DNA of 5,282 nucleotides, taken from an uncultured Verrucomicrobiota bacterium. GTDB taxonomy: Bacteria > Verrucomicrobiota > Verrucomicrobiia > Methylacidiphilales > Verrucolacustridaceae. Made by a program: the position numbers and the translations under genes. Shown piece after piece: positions 1-5,282 of the stretch. How positions within the stretch are numbered: position 1 is the first letter of the stretch; each line of letters begins with the position of its first letter. The DNA is taken from contig CAIVGD010000195.1 of assembly GCA_903905395.1 (NCBI GenBank), positions 1 to 5,282 on the forward strand, in the 5' to 3' direction. The notes under the pieces were generated by a model. The model had not been told where the DNA came from. It was given only the letters and a program-made list of their open reading frames with translations, and made no database searches.

Positions 1-424
1 CCTGCATCCATGGGGTGAGGGCGGTCTCCGCGATTGTGCGGCATATGGCAAATCCGATCAGGATCACCATCAAAAATTGAAGGGCAATGCCACCACCAAA
101 ACGATTTTGAATCCAAGGAATGACGAGCAGTCCACTCAGGATCAGATAACGTAAGCTCCAAAATGTCACAAAGATCCGTTTCACGCCGAGACGTTCCACA
201 TGCAGTCCCACCAAAGGAGATAACAAACCACAAAACGGAATCAGGGAAACCAGCATTCCAATGCTGGCCATAGGAAACTTCAGAGCATCCAAAAACAACA
301 TGAAAACCGGACTTTGGACGGTAAACGACGCATCATAGGAATAGGCTGCATCTGTCGCCAATGCCCACGGCAACCGACGGATCTTGGCCTTCTCGGTCAT
401 CGGCTCTTCAGATGCTTTATTCAT
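1..424 (-). CDS. MFS transporter, N-terminal part (cut by left window edge)
   Basis: Reading the minus strand from the ATG at 424-422 gives 141 residues open to the window edge, so the C-terminal two thirds or so of a usual 400-450-residue MFS protein is missing. After a polar, charged start (MNKASEEPMTEKAKIRR) come hydrophobic segments at about residues 20-45, 53-75, 84-104 and 112-132, fitting TM1-TM4 in the inner membrane. Between TM2 and TM3 lies GLHVERLGVKR (residues 73-83), a good match to MFS motif A (G-x-x-x-D/E-R-x-G-x-R/K-R). The start is supported by an in-frame TAA nine codons upstream and by AAAAGGA 11 bases before the ATG. It diverges from the regulator at 821, so it probably imports the compound used by the enzymes to the right; that role is inference. 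GC is about 50% by hand count, lower than the enzyme genes. The family call is firm; the substrate is unknown. Confidence 0.85.
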   Translation of the reverse strand, partial: MNKASEEPMTEKAKIRRLPWALATDAAYSYDASFTVQSPVFMLFLDALKFPMASIGMLVSLIPFCGLLSPLVGLHVERLGVKRIFVTFWSLRYLILSGLLVIPWIQNRFGGGIALQFLMVILIGFAICRTIAETALTPWMQ

Positions 425-435
425 TTTGATGTTGA

Positions 436-442
436 TCCTTTT
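436..442 (-). promoter_or_regulatory. Ribosome binding site of the MFS gene
   Basis: AAAAGGA on the minus strand lies 11 bases before the ATG of the transporter gene. It is the only recognisable Shine-Dalgarno-like sequence at any gene start in the window, and it supports the chosen start. Confidence 0.5.
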
Positions 443-451
443 TATGAGTTA

Positions 452-465
452 GATCCCGGCGGATC
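452..465. repeat. Short inverted repeat GATCC-CGGC-GGATC upstream of the MFS gene
   Basis: There is a perfect 5-bp dyad with a 4-base spacer, 28 bases upstream of the transporter start codon and so probably in its leader or promoter. It could be a protein-binding site or a small RNA hairpin. A dyad this short can arise by chance. Confidence 0.25.
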
Positions 466-601
466 ATCATATCGCTAACACGAGTTTTTCAGAAATCTCA
501 GATATGGAAGGGGAGGCCGAGCGCGTCAATCCGTCGCGAGTGGCTTGAGGGCGCGCCGCCCTAGGAAAGCGGTTGCGCCAGAATTTCGAGTTAATATGAA
601 T

Positions 602-617
602 CAAAATGTACTTTTTG
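602..617. promoter_or_regulatory. Imperfect 16-bp palindrome, candidate operator
   Basis: CAAAATGTACTTTTTG reads almost the same on both strands: seven of eight base pairs are symmetric around the central GTAC. It sits in the AT-rich core between the divergent transporter and regulator genes. Size and symmetry suit a dimeric repressor such as the adjacent GntR/LacI-type protein, but the link is inferred from position only. AT-rich DNA produces such dyads by chance fairly often. Confidence 0.3.
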
Positions 618-820
618 TTTTCCTATGCAATATAAAACAGAAAAAACATATTATGGAAATTCTTTCTTCGCTAAATTGGCACGCCTGCAGCGCTCGGGCG
701 TCCATTGCTGATCAAATTATCCCATGACATCAGCGGTTCGCCGCCACGTCACGCGAGGCCGCAATGGTCTTGGACCCGTTCAAGCAATGCGGGGTTGACT
801 TCCTAGTCGATTGAGTCGAA

Positions 821-1912
821 ATGCGCGTCATGTTGCGCCGCAGTTCATCGCCTCGTCGGAACGGGGTCTCCGCGCTCAAAGAGAGTTTGCTGGATCTTTG
901 CCGGACGGGGCGGTGGCCGCTGATTGAACCCTTGCCTCCGACACGATTTCTCGGCGAGAGCTTCGGGATCTCCAATGTAAGTGCCTACCGTGTTCTCACG
1001 GAGCTTTTCACATCCGGACATTTTTGGCGGGCAGCCAACGGACGCTATTTTCTCGCAGAGGCACGCCGGTTATTGGAAAAACCCGCTCCGGTCGCATGTC
1101 TTTTTCGCCGCCTTGAGCGATGGACCGAGGTGGGACGGGAAATGATGCAGGGCGTGGATGCGGGATGCGGGGAACTCGACCGGGCCATCTTGCTCGTGCA
1201 TGACCAGTTCCTCTTCAGGCAGACCGAACCGACGGGTCCTGCATCGATTGGTGCGGACCGCGAACTTCACGGAGCCATCGAGGATTTTCTCCTCGTTCAC
1301 TCCGAGCGAATCGGCGGAGTAGTCCTTGACGAACTCTGGCCCGACCGGGTGCTGGCAGGATTTCAAACGCGCCTCCGGTCGGGTGTCGTGATTTATCGAC
1401 GGACCAAGCTTCCGTTTCTAGGTTCCGTCTCTGCGGATGTCACCGGTGCGGCGAGCCTTGTGATGGATCATGCCAGACGGCAGGGGTTCGATAGACTGGC
1501 CCTTCTGATGCCAGCATACGCGTATCAGCCATCTGAGGAGATGGCCGCTGCGCTCCGGTTGGCAGCGCGCCGACATTTCCCCAAACCGCAGGTTTTCACC
1601 ATGGATTCCGAGGGGGCGCGGAGAAAGCTCATCGCAGATCTCAAAAGGCAGCGCAGAAGGACGCTCTTGGTTGTGACCGAGGACAACGCAGCGACGGAGG
1701 CACTGGAGGCAATGCGCAAAGCTGGGATCGATGTGCCTGGCTGGATCGGGCTGCTGAGCACGATGGGCAGCCGGATTGCATCAGATCGCTCGATCACCAT
1801 CGCTGGGTTCGATTTCCGGAAAATGGGCGAGCAGGCCGCTCGGATGGCTGTCAGCGGGGATTTGCGGCGGGTCACGTTGCCTCCGACCTTTATCTCTGGA
1901 GCGACCTCCTAA
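821..1912 (+). CDS. Transcriptional regulator: GntR-type winged helix plus LacI/GalR-type sugar-sensing domain
   Basis: This is a cytoplasmic DNA-binding regulator of 363 residues. After a short basic N-terminus, residues about 17-78 form a GntR-like winged helix: LPPTR (38-42) matches the family's LPSER motif, GISNVSAYRVLTEL (49-62) is the recognition-helix region, and NGRYFL (73-78) is the wing. Residues about 90-360 resemble the periplasmic-binding-protein-like ligand domain of LacI/GalR proteins: VSADVTGAASLVMDHARRQG (203-222) before a LALLMP strand, the TEDNAATEALEAMRKAGIDV stretch (286-305), then a GLLS strand and a terminal FISGATS. The fused architecture is known in Verrucomicrobiota and Bacteroidota sugar clusters. 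An in-frame TGA three codons before ATG 821 limits extension; the second ATG at 830 is possible, but neither has a clear ribosome site. Placed between the transporter and the enzyme genes, it probably controls both in response to the substrate or an intermediate. Ligand and sign of control are unknown. Confidence 0.85.
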   Translation: MRVMLRRSSSPRRNGVSALKESLLDLCRTGRWPLIEPLPPTRFLGESFGISNVSAYRVLTELFTSGHFWRAANGRYFLAEARRLLEKPAPVACLFRRLERWTEVGREMMQGVDAGCGELDRAILLVHDQFLFRQTEPTGPASIGADRELHGAIEDFLLVHSERIGGVVLDELWPDRVLAGFQTRLRSGVVIYRRTKLPFLGSVSADVTGAASLVMDHARRQGFDRLALLMPAYAYQPSEEMAAALRLAARRHFPKPQVFTMDSEGARRKLIADLKRQRRRTLLVVTEDNAATEALEAMRKAGIDVPGWIGLLSTMGSRIASDRSITIAGFDFRKMGEQAARMAVSGDLRRVTLPPTFISGATS

Positions 1913-1942
1913 CCAGCGCGGAGGCAGAGCTGAAGTATCCGC

Positions 1943-1971
1943 TTGAAGTAACAATTTCTGAATGTTACAAA
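1943..1971 (+). promoter_or_regulatory. Possible promoter of the enzyme operon, overlapping a dyad
   Basis: TTGAAG (1943-1948) and TACAAA (1966-1971) each match four of six positions of the sigma-70 minus-35 and minus-10 consensus, with a 17-base spacer. A transcript from here would start around 1978, next to the ATG at 1979, so the mRNA would be nearly leaderless; this fits the absence of a Shine-Dalgarno sequence. The match is weak and similar ones occur by chance, so this is a suggestion only. Confidence 0.25.
1948..1968. promoter_or_regulatory. Inverted repeat GTAACA-N9-TGTTAC, candidate operator
   Basis: Perfect 6-bp arms (1948-1953 and 1963-1968) are separated by 9 bases, giving a 21-bp dyad whose centre is about one and two helical turns from nothing else notable but which ends 10 bases before the first dehydrogenase start. 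It lies between the regulator and the first enzyme gene and overlaps the weak promoter match. Arm spacing is compatible with a dimeric regulator contacting adjacent major grooves. A TGAAGTA direct repeat (1931-1937 and 1944-1950) also runs into its left arm. Binding by the upstream regulator is inference. Confidence 0.4.
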
Positions 1972-1978
1972 CCCGCTT

Positions 1979-3001
1979 ATGCAACGGATCGTCCTGATCG
2001 GATGCGGGTTCATGGGAGCGACGCATGGCAGCGTTTACCGCCTGCTGCCCAATGCCATGGTGGGCGCGGTGGTGGACTCGCGTGGGGAGGCTGTACGAGC
2101 ATCCCTTCGTTCATGCGGCCTGGAGGAGGTGCCGGTTTTTACCGATTTCGCCACGGCCGCCGCGCAGGGAGATTTTTCCGTGGCCGATATCTGCCTTCCG
2201 ACAGATCTGCACCGAAGCACCGCCCTCCAAGCCTTTGAGAGCGGGATGCATGTTTTTTGTGAGAAGCCCATCGCGCTCACTATGGAGGATGCGCGGGCGA
2301 TGACTGCGGGCGCACGGGAAGCAGGCAGGCAACTAATGGTAGGCCATTGCATTCGCTTCTGGCCGGAATATGTCGAGCTGAAGCGTATCATAGATTCCGG
2401 CGAGCAGGGTCGCCTGCTCTCTTTGTCGATGGGTCGCCACGCAGGTCGCCCCGGTTACAGCATCGGTGATTGGGTCAACCAGCCGGAGCGTTGTCTCGGC
2501 GCAGCGCTCGATCTTCATATTCACGACACCGATTTTCTTGTCCATTTGCTCGGACTGCCGCACTCAGTTACCTCGCGAGGCATTCGCGACAAGACCGGTT
2601 GGAGCAGCATCACCACGCAATACGGTTATGGGGAGACCGTGGTGACGGCGGAGGGGGCTTGGAACTATCCGGAAAGATGGGGATTCCAGATGAGGTTCTC
2701 CGCTCTTTTTGAACATGCGGCGCTGGATTTTGACTCGCGGGCGCAGCCGTCCCTGACTCTCACTATCGGTTCCATGCCCCCGGTGCCCGTTGATCTCCCG
2801 CAGATTGAATGCCTCTCCGTGGAGACTGGCGGGAACATTACTCTCCTCGGTGGATATTATCAGGAACTTGCCTATTTCGTTGACTACCTCGAACGCGGAG
2901 TGCCAGTTGCCATGAGCACCGGCGAACATGCCACCGAATCGTTGCGTGTGGTGCTCGCCGAGATCGAGTCCGCCGCCACGGGAAAACTTCTCAACCCATA
3001 A
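1979..3001 (+). CDS. Gfo/Idh/MocA family oxidoreductase, first paralogue
   Basis: This is a predicted soluble NAD(P)-dependent sugar or cyclitol dehydrogenase of 340 residues, the usual family length. The N-terminal Rossmann fold (about 1-120) starts at once with IGCGFMG (G8, G10, G13); D33 at the end of the second strand suggests NAD over NADP. CEKP (94-97) carries the family lysine K96. The C-terminal alpha/beta domain contains ALDLHIHDTD (176-185), where D178-x3-H182 matches the catalytic Asp-x3-His of inositol dehydrogenase-type enzymes. RFWPEY (126-131) and WNYPERWGFQM (228-238) are shared with the next gene. The start is the first ATG after an in-frame TAA 10 codons upstream, and the Rossmann motif fixes it closely; no Shine-Dalgarno sequence is seen. 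There is no signal peptide, so it is cytoplasmic. The 10-base gap to the next gene indicates co-transcription. Hydroxyl position and substrate cannot be read from sequence. Confidence 0.9.
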   Translation: MQRIVLIGCGFMGATHGSVYRLLPNAMVGAVVDSRGEAVRASLRSCGLEEVPVFTDFATAAAQGDFSVADICLPTDLHRSTALQAFESGMHVFCEKPIALTMEDARAMTAGAREAGRQLMVGHCIRFWPEYVELKRIIDSGEQGRLLSLSMGRHAGRPGYSIGDWVNQPERCLGAALDLHIHDTDFLVHLLGLPHSVTSRGIRDKTGWSSITTQYGYGETVVTAEGAWNYPERWGFQMRFSALFEHAALDFDSRAQPSLTLTIGSMPPVPVDLPQIECLSVETGGNITLLGGYYQELAYFVDYLERGVPVAMSTGEHATESLRVVLAEIESAATGKLLNP

Positions 3002-3011
3002 ATAAATCATC

Positions 3012-4034
3012 ATGCAAAAAATTGCCATCGTCGGACTGGGCTTCATGGGAACCATGCACGCCCAAATCTACGCGCAACTCCGCGATGCGAGGCTTGTGGC
3101 AGTCGTGGACAATCAACGAGCCAAGGCCAAACGCGACCTCGTGAAGCTCGGCATCGAAGCCGCTGTATTTGGCACGCTTGAAGAAATGCTCCAATCCTGC
3201 GAGGTGGATGTCGTGGACGTCTGCCTGCCGACCGATCTGCATGCCACCTTCGCGTTGAAGGCCATCGCGGCCAAAAAACATGTCTTCTGCGAAAAACCTC
3301 TCACACTTACGAAAGAAGAAGGACGAAAAATCGCGGCGGCCGCAAAAAAAACTGGAGTCTTTTTTCAAGTTGGGCAATGCATGCGATTCTGGCCGGAGTA
3401 CATGGCTTTTGAAGCTTTCGTGAAATCCCTAAAAGCGGGCAAATTACTGAGCCTCTCCATGCAAAGGCGCTCCGGCCTGCCGATGCACAGCGTCGATCAT
3501 TGGATACTCAAAGAGGCCCGTTCCGGGGGCGCGGCGCTGGATCTTCATATCCATGACACGGACTATGTCCACCATCTGCTTGGGAAGCCGGATGCGGTTA
3601 CCTCCCGCGCTTCGCGTGGGGTTTCTGGTTGGGACCACATTTTCACGACCTACCATTTCAAAAACGTGGCCGTGACTGCCGAGGGCGGATGGAATTACCC
3701 GAAAAAGTGGGGATTCCAGATGGCGTTTCAGGCGGTCTTCGAGCGGGGGGCTGTCGAGTTCGATAGCGGGGCCAGCCCTACGCTGACGGTGACAATCGGA
3801 GACGGGAATAAGCAGTCTCTGCCTTATACGAATCCCGGCGCGGGCGAATCCTCGACCGGCGTGGGCAATCTCTCTTCTCTCGGTGGTTATTACAACGAGT
3901 TGGCCACCTTCCTCTCCTGCCTGCAGCGGCGGCGCGCCCCGAAAATCGCTACTGCAGATCAAGCATCGGAATCTCTTGCCACCACGCTCTCTGAAATTAG
4001 ATCCGCCGCAACCGGACGGACGGTCAAACTTTAA
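3012..4034 (+). CDS. Gfo/Idh/MocA family oxidoreductase, second paralogue
   Basis: This tandem paralogue of the preceding gene is also exactly 340 residues and by hand alignment about 45% identical to it. It keeps the full set of family features: VGLGFMG (G8, G10, G13), D33 suggesting NAD, CEKP (93-96, K95) and ALDLHIHDTD (175-184) with D177-x3-H181. The strongest conservation with its neighbour is in RFWPEY (125-130), the LDLHIHD segment, and WNYPKKWGFQM (227-237). The segments at about 151-172 and 264-288 differ most, and in this family such loops can line the substrate pocket. The start follows the upstream stop by 10 bases without a Shine-Dalgarno sequence, and the Rossmann motif begins at residue 3, so the start is secure. 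Both copies look active, suggesting two oxidoreduction steps, different substrates, or a hetero-oligomer. An A8 tract lies inside the gene at 3344-3351. Confidence 0.9.
   Translation: MQKIAIVGLGFMGTMHAQIYAQLRDARLVAVVDNQRAKAKRDLVKLGIEAAVFGTLEEMLQSCEVDVVDVCLPTDLHATFALKAIAAKKHVFCEKPLTLTKEEGRKIAAAAKKTGVFFQVGQCMRFWPEYMAFEAFVKSLKAGKLLSLSMQRRSGLPMHSVDHWILKEARSGGAALDLHIHDTDYVHHLLGKPDAVTSRASRGVSGWDHIFTTYHFKNVAVTAEGGWNYPKKWGFQMAFQAVFERGAVEFDSGASPTLTVTIGDGNKQSLPYTNPGAGESSTGVGNLSSLGGYYNELATFLSCLQRRRAPKIATADQASESLATTLSEIRSAATGRTVKL
3344..3365. repeat. A8/T6 imperfect palindrome inside the second dehydrogenase gene
   Basis: A run of eight A (3344-3351) and a run of six T (3360-3365) flank CTGGAGTC, and nine of eleven base pairs are symmetric. 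It encodes the Lys-Lys-Thr-Gly-Val-Phe-Phe part of a Rossmann-fold helix-to-strand turn, so plain coding constraint may explain it. The A tract is a possible polymerase or ribosome slippage site. The reading frame is intact here. Confidence 0.3.
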
Positions 4035-4094
4035 CCAACCAAGAAAATCGTTCCGAATTCCTCCGCACACCCAACACACCAAACCACCATCCAT
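4035..4094 (+). other. Purine-poor C/A-rich leader before the isomerase gene
   Basis: These 60 bases separate the second dehydrogenase from the TIM-barrel gene. The last 28 or so are almost only A and C with a few T (CACACCCAACACACCAAACC and onward) and contain no Shine-Dalgarno match. No hairpin followed by a T-run is present, so readthrough transcription is expected. An unstructured C/A-rich leader could ease ribosome loading without a Shine-Dalgarno sequence; that is inference. Confidence 0.4.
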
Positions 4095-4943
4095 ATGAAA
4101 AAATCTGTCGGCATTTGTTGTTTTTACGGAAACTGGAGCATTGAAGAAAAACTTATCCTAGCCAAGAAGGCTGGGTTCAAGGGATTTGAGATCGACCTCA
4201 GCGAGGACGGCCCCGTAAATCTTAAAAGCACCAAGGAGGAACTCAAAGCGTTCCGCGCTCTCGCGGCAAAGCACAGTCTCGAACTCAGCGGCCTTATGTC
4301 TTTTCTCTACTGGGGCGCCAATGCCGCCAGTGCGGATCCGGCGGTGCGGGACAAGGCGCAAAAGATTCTGCACCGGCAGATCGAATGTGCGCAGATTTTA
4401 GGCATCGACACGATCTTAGTGGTCCCCGGTGCGGTTGGGGTGGATTTCATTCCGGGCGCGGAAACCGTGCGCTACGACCTCGCGTATGAACGCGCGACGG
4501 CTTTCATTAAAGCCGCGCTTCCCGCCGCCGAAAAGGCCGAGGTCACTATCGCGGTAGAAAACGTTTGGAACAAATTTCTGCTCAGCCCTATCGAAATGCG
4601 CGGGTTTGTGGACCAGTTCGGTAGTAAAAATGTCGGAGTTTATTTTGACGTAGCAAACACTCTGGCATTCGGCTATCCGGAGCACTGGATCGAAATTCTC
4701 GGACGGCGAATCAAGCGCGTTCACTTCAAGGATTACCGGCGCAATGTGGCAACGGTCGATGGGTTCTGCGACCTTCTCTCCGGGGATGTGAACTGGCCTG
4801 CGGTGGTGGGAGCTCTGCGCAATGTGGGTTACGATGGATGGGTCGCCGCCGAGATGATTCCACCCGTGCCGTTTTACAAACACTGTCCCGAGGTGCTAAT
4901 TCACACAACCTCGAGGGCGATGGACGCCATTTTTGCCCTTTGA
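4095..4943 (+). CDS. Sugar phosphate isomerase/epimerase-type TIM-barrel protein (AP endonuclease 2 superfamily)
   Basis: This 282-residue protein fits the xylose isomerase-like TIM-barrel superfamily that includes tagatose 3-epimerase, L-ribulose/L-xylulose-5-phosphate 3-epimerase (UlaE-like), hydroxypyruvate isomerase and inosose enzymes. Motifs run in family order: KAGFKGFEIDL (25-35), ILVVPGAVGVDF (107-118), AVENVWNKFLLSP (153-165), GVYFDVAN (181-188), RVHFKDYR (208-215), GDVNWPAV (230-237), GYDGWVAAEM (245-254). The expected metal ligands are E155, D185, H210 and E253, matching the Glu/Asp/His/Glu set of tagatose 3-epimerase-like enzymes. The ENVWNKF and FKDY segments look most like the 3-epimerase branch. 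The ATG is followed directly by a typical first strand (SVGICCF). Beside two dehydrogenases it probably acts on a keto-sugar or its phosphate; epimerase, isomerase and 3-keto-glycoside lyase are all possible. It overlaps nothing and ends 4 bases before the next gene. Confidence 0.85.
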   Translation: MKKSVGICCFYGNWSIEEKLILAKKAGFKGFEIDLSEDGPVNLKSTKEELKAFRALAAKHSLELSGLMSFLYWGANAASADPAVRDKAQKILHRQIECAQILGIDTILVVPGAVGVDFIPGAETVRYDLAYERATAFIKAALPAAEKAEVTIAVENVWNKFLLSPIEMRGFVDQFGSKNVGVYFDVANTLAFGYPEHWIEILGRRIKRVHFKDYRRNVATVDGFCDLLSGDVNWPAVVGALRNVGYDGWVAAEMIPPVPFYKHCPEVLIHTTSRAMDAIFAL

Positions 4944-4947
4944 TTGC

Positions 4948-5282
4948 ATGATCGTCCTTGCCGCCGCAGCCCACCCGGACGACATCGAATTCATGATGGC
5001 GGGGACACTCCTGCGTCTGAAAGATGCGGGTTGTGATATTCATCTCTGGAACCTCGCCAACGGGTGCTGTGGTTCCCACGATCTTTCGCGACAGGAAACA
5101 ATTGCCTGTCGTTGGCAGGAGGCGCATGCCTCTGCGGCCCTCGCCGGCGGCACCGGCCATCCCCCGCTTTTTGAGGATCTCGAAATCTTTTACGACAAAG
5201 CATCCGTGGAGAAAGTAGGATCGGTCATTCGTAAAATTCAGCCTGATATGATCCTGACTCATTCGCCGCAGGATTACATGGA
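4948..5282 (+). CDS. PIG-L/LmbE family deacetylase, N-terminal part (cut by right window edge)
   Basis: The ATG at 4948 opens a frame of 111 complete codons that runs off the window; a typical member has about 220-300 residues, so about half is present. It begins MIVLAAAAHPDDIEF: A8-H9-P10-D11-D12 is the diagnostic PIG-L motif, in which the His and second Asp bind zinc and the first Asp acts as general base. HSPQDYM (105-111) is the second family block, where a further zinc-binding His is expected just past the edge (pattern DYxxDH). Known members remove N-acetyl groups from GlcNAc-phosphatidylinositol, GlcNAc-inositol, mycothiol or bacillithiol conjugates, chitooligosaccharides and antibiotic precursors. 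The 4-base gap after the isomerase stop suggests translational coupling; no Shine-Dalgarno sequence is visible. Context suggests deacylation of an amino sugar or glycoside intermediate, which is inference. The family call is confident; the substrate is unknown. Confidence 0.88.
   Translation, partial: MIVLAAAAHPDDIEFMMAGTLLRLKDAGCDIHLWNLANGCCGSHDLSRQETIACRWQEAHASAALAGGTGHPPLFEDLEIFYDKASVEKVGSVIRKIQPDMILTHSPQDYM

Larger units (their letters stand above)
425..820. promoter_or_regulatory. Divergent intergenic region with AT-rich promoter core
   Basis: This 396-base stretch separates the MFS gene from the divergent regulator gene and holds no convincing gene. Bases 601-660 contain only 13 G or C by hand count, against well over half in the flanking genes, as expected for a promoter region. 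Minus-10-like hexamers are present in it (TATAAA at 631-636 and TATTAT at 649-654 on plus; CATAAT at 655-650 and TATATT at 634-629 on minus), but none has a good minus-35 element at 16-18 bases, so no promoter is assigned. A 60-codon plus-strand reading frame at 545-727, starting with TTG, looks like chance. A short hairpin with a 6-bp stem (AGGGCG/CGCCCT, 548-562) is too small and lacks a T-run, so it is not called a terminator. Both divergent promoters are presumed to lie here. Confidence 0.55.

Noticed and set aside
548..562. Small GC-rich hairpin considered as a terminator
   Set aside because: The stem is only 6 bp, no T-run follows, and no gene ends nearby.
545..727. 60-codon plus-strand reading frame starting with TTG in the divergent intergenic region
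   Set aside because: It has a mixed composition crossing a GC-rich and a very AT-rich stretch, no ribosome site, no recognisable domain, and lies where promoters are expected.
1913..1978. Possible terminator after the regulator gene
   Set aside because: The only dyad (6-bp arms) is AT-containing, has a 9-base loop and is not followed by a T-run, so an operator is more likely than a terminator.
2564..3055. 163-codon minus-strand frame opposite the end of the first dehydrogenase
   Set aside because: It is antisense to a well-supported gene, shows no family motif, and spans the junction between two genes; a GC-driven shadow frame.
3444..4094. 216-codon minus-strand frame opposite the second dehydrogenase
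   Set aside because: It is antisense to conserved catalytic blocks, is rich in Arg and Gly as expected for a shadow frame, and has no recognisable domain.
4726..5262. 178-codon minus-strand frame across the isomerase/deacetylase junction
   Set aside because: The plus strand here carries the diagnostic AHPDD motif and the isomerase C-terminus; the antisense protein shows no motif.
1..5282. CRISPR arrays, tRNA or rRNA genes, insertion sequences or integrase genes
   Set aside because: No regularly spaced repeats, cloverleaf-type sequences, conserved rRNA blocks or transposase motifs were seen on either strand.

Overview
The window is a bacterial chromosomal segment of moderately high GC holding a compact sugar-catabolism-type cluster. 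The taxon is inferred, not shown. A GntR-type winged helix joined to a LacI-type sensor, two Gfo/Idh/MocA oxidoreductases, a TIM-barrel isomerase, a PIG-L deacetylase and almost no Shine-Dalgarno sequences together recall Verrucomicrobiota (Opitutae-like) or a related PVC-group bacterium. No RNA gene, CRISPR array, insertion sequence, integrase or replication origin was found.

Layout. Bases 1-424 (minus strand) encode the N-terminal 141 residues of a major facilitator superfamily (MFS) transporter whose remainder lies off the left edge. Bases 425-820 are a divergent intergenic region with a very AT-rich core (about 590-680) and small inverted repeats. Then five genes run on the plus strand: a GntR/LacI-type regulator (821-1912); two tandem paralogous Gfo/Idh/MocA dehydrogenases of exactly 340 residues each (1979-3001 and 3012-4034); a sugar phosphate isomerase/epimerase-type TIM-barrel protein (4095-4943); and the first 111 residues of a PIG-L/LmbE-type deacetylase (4948 to the right edge).

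How they may work together (inference). The transporter would import a sugar or sugar derivative and the regulator would sense it through its periplasmic-binding-protein-like domain. The two dehydrogenases would oxidise or reduce sugar hydroxyl/keto groups with a nicotinamide cofactor, the TIM-barrel enzyme would epimerise, isomerise or eliminate on the resulting keto-sugar, and the PIG-L enzyme would remove an N-acyl (or similar) group. The gaps of 10, 60 and 4 bp between the four enzyme genes suggest one transcript. The 66-bp gap after the regulator contains a dyad and a promoter-like element, so the enzyme genes may have their own controlled promoter. The substrate cannot be named from sequence alone.

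Most worth a second look are the tandem pair of fully equipped but diverged dehydrogenases beside a keto-sugar-type TIM barrel and a deacetylase, and the dyad placed directly against the first dehydrogenase start codon.
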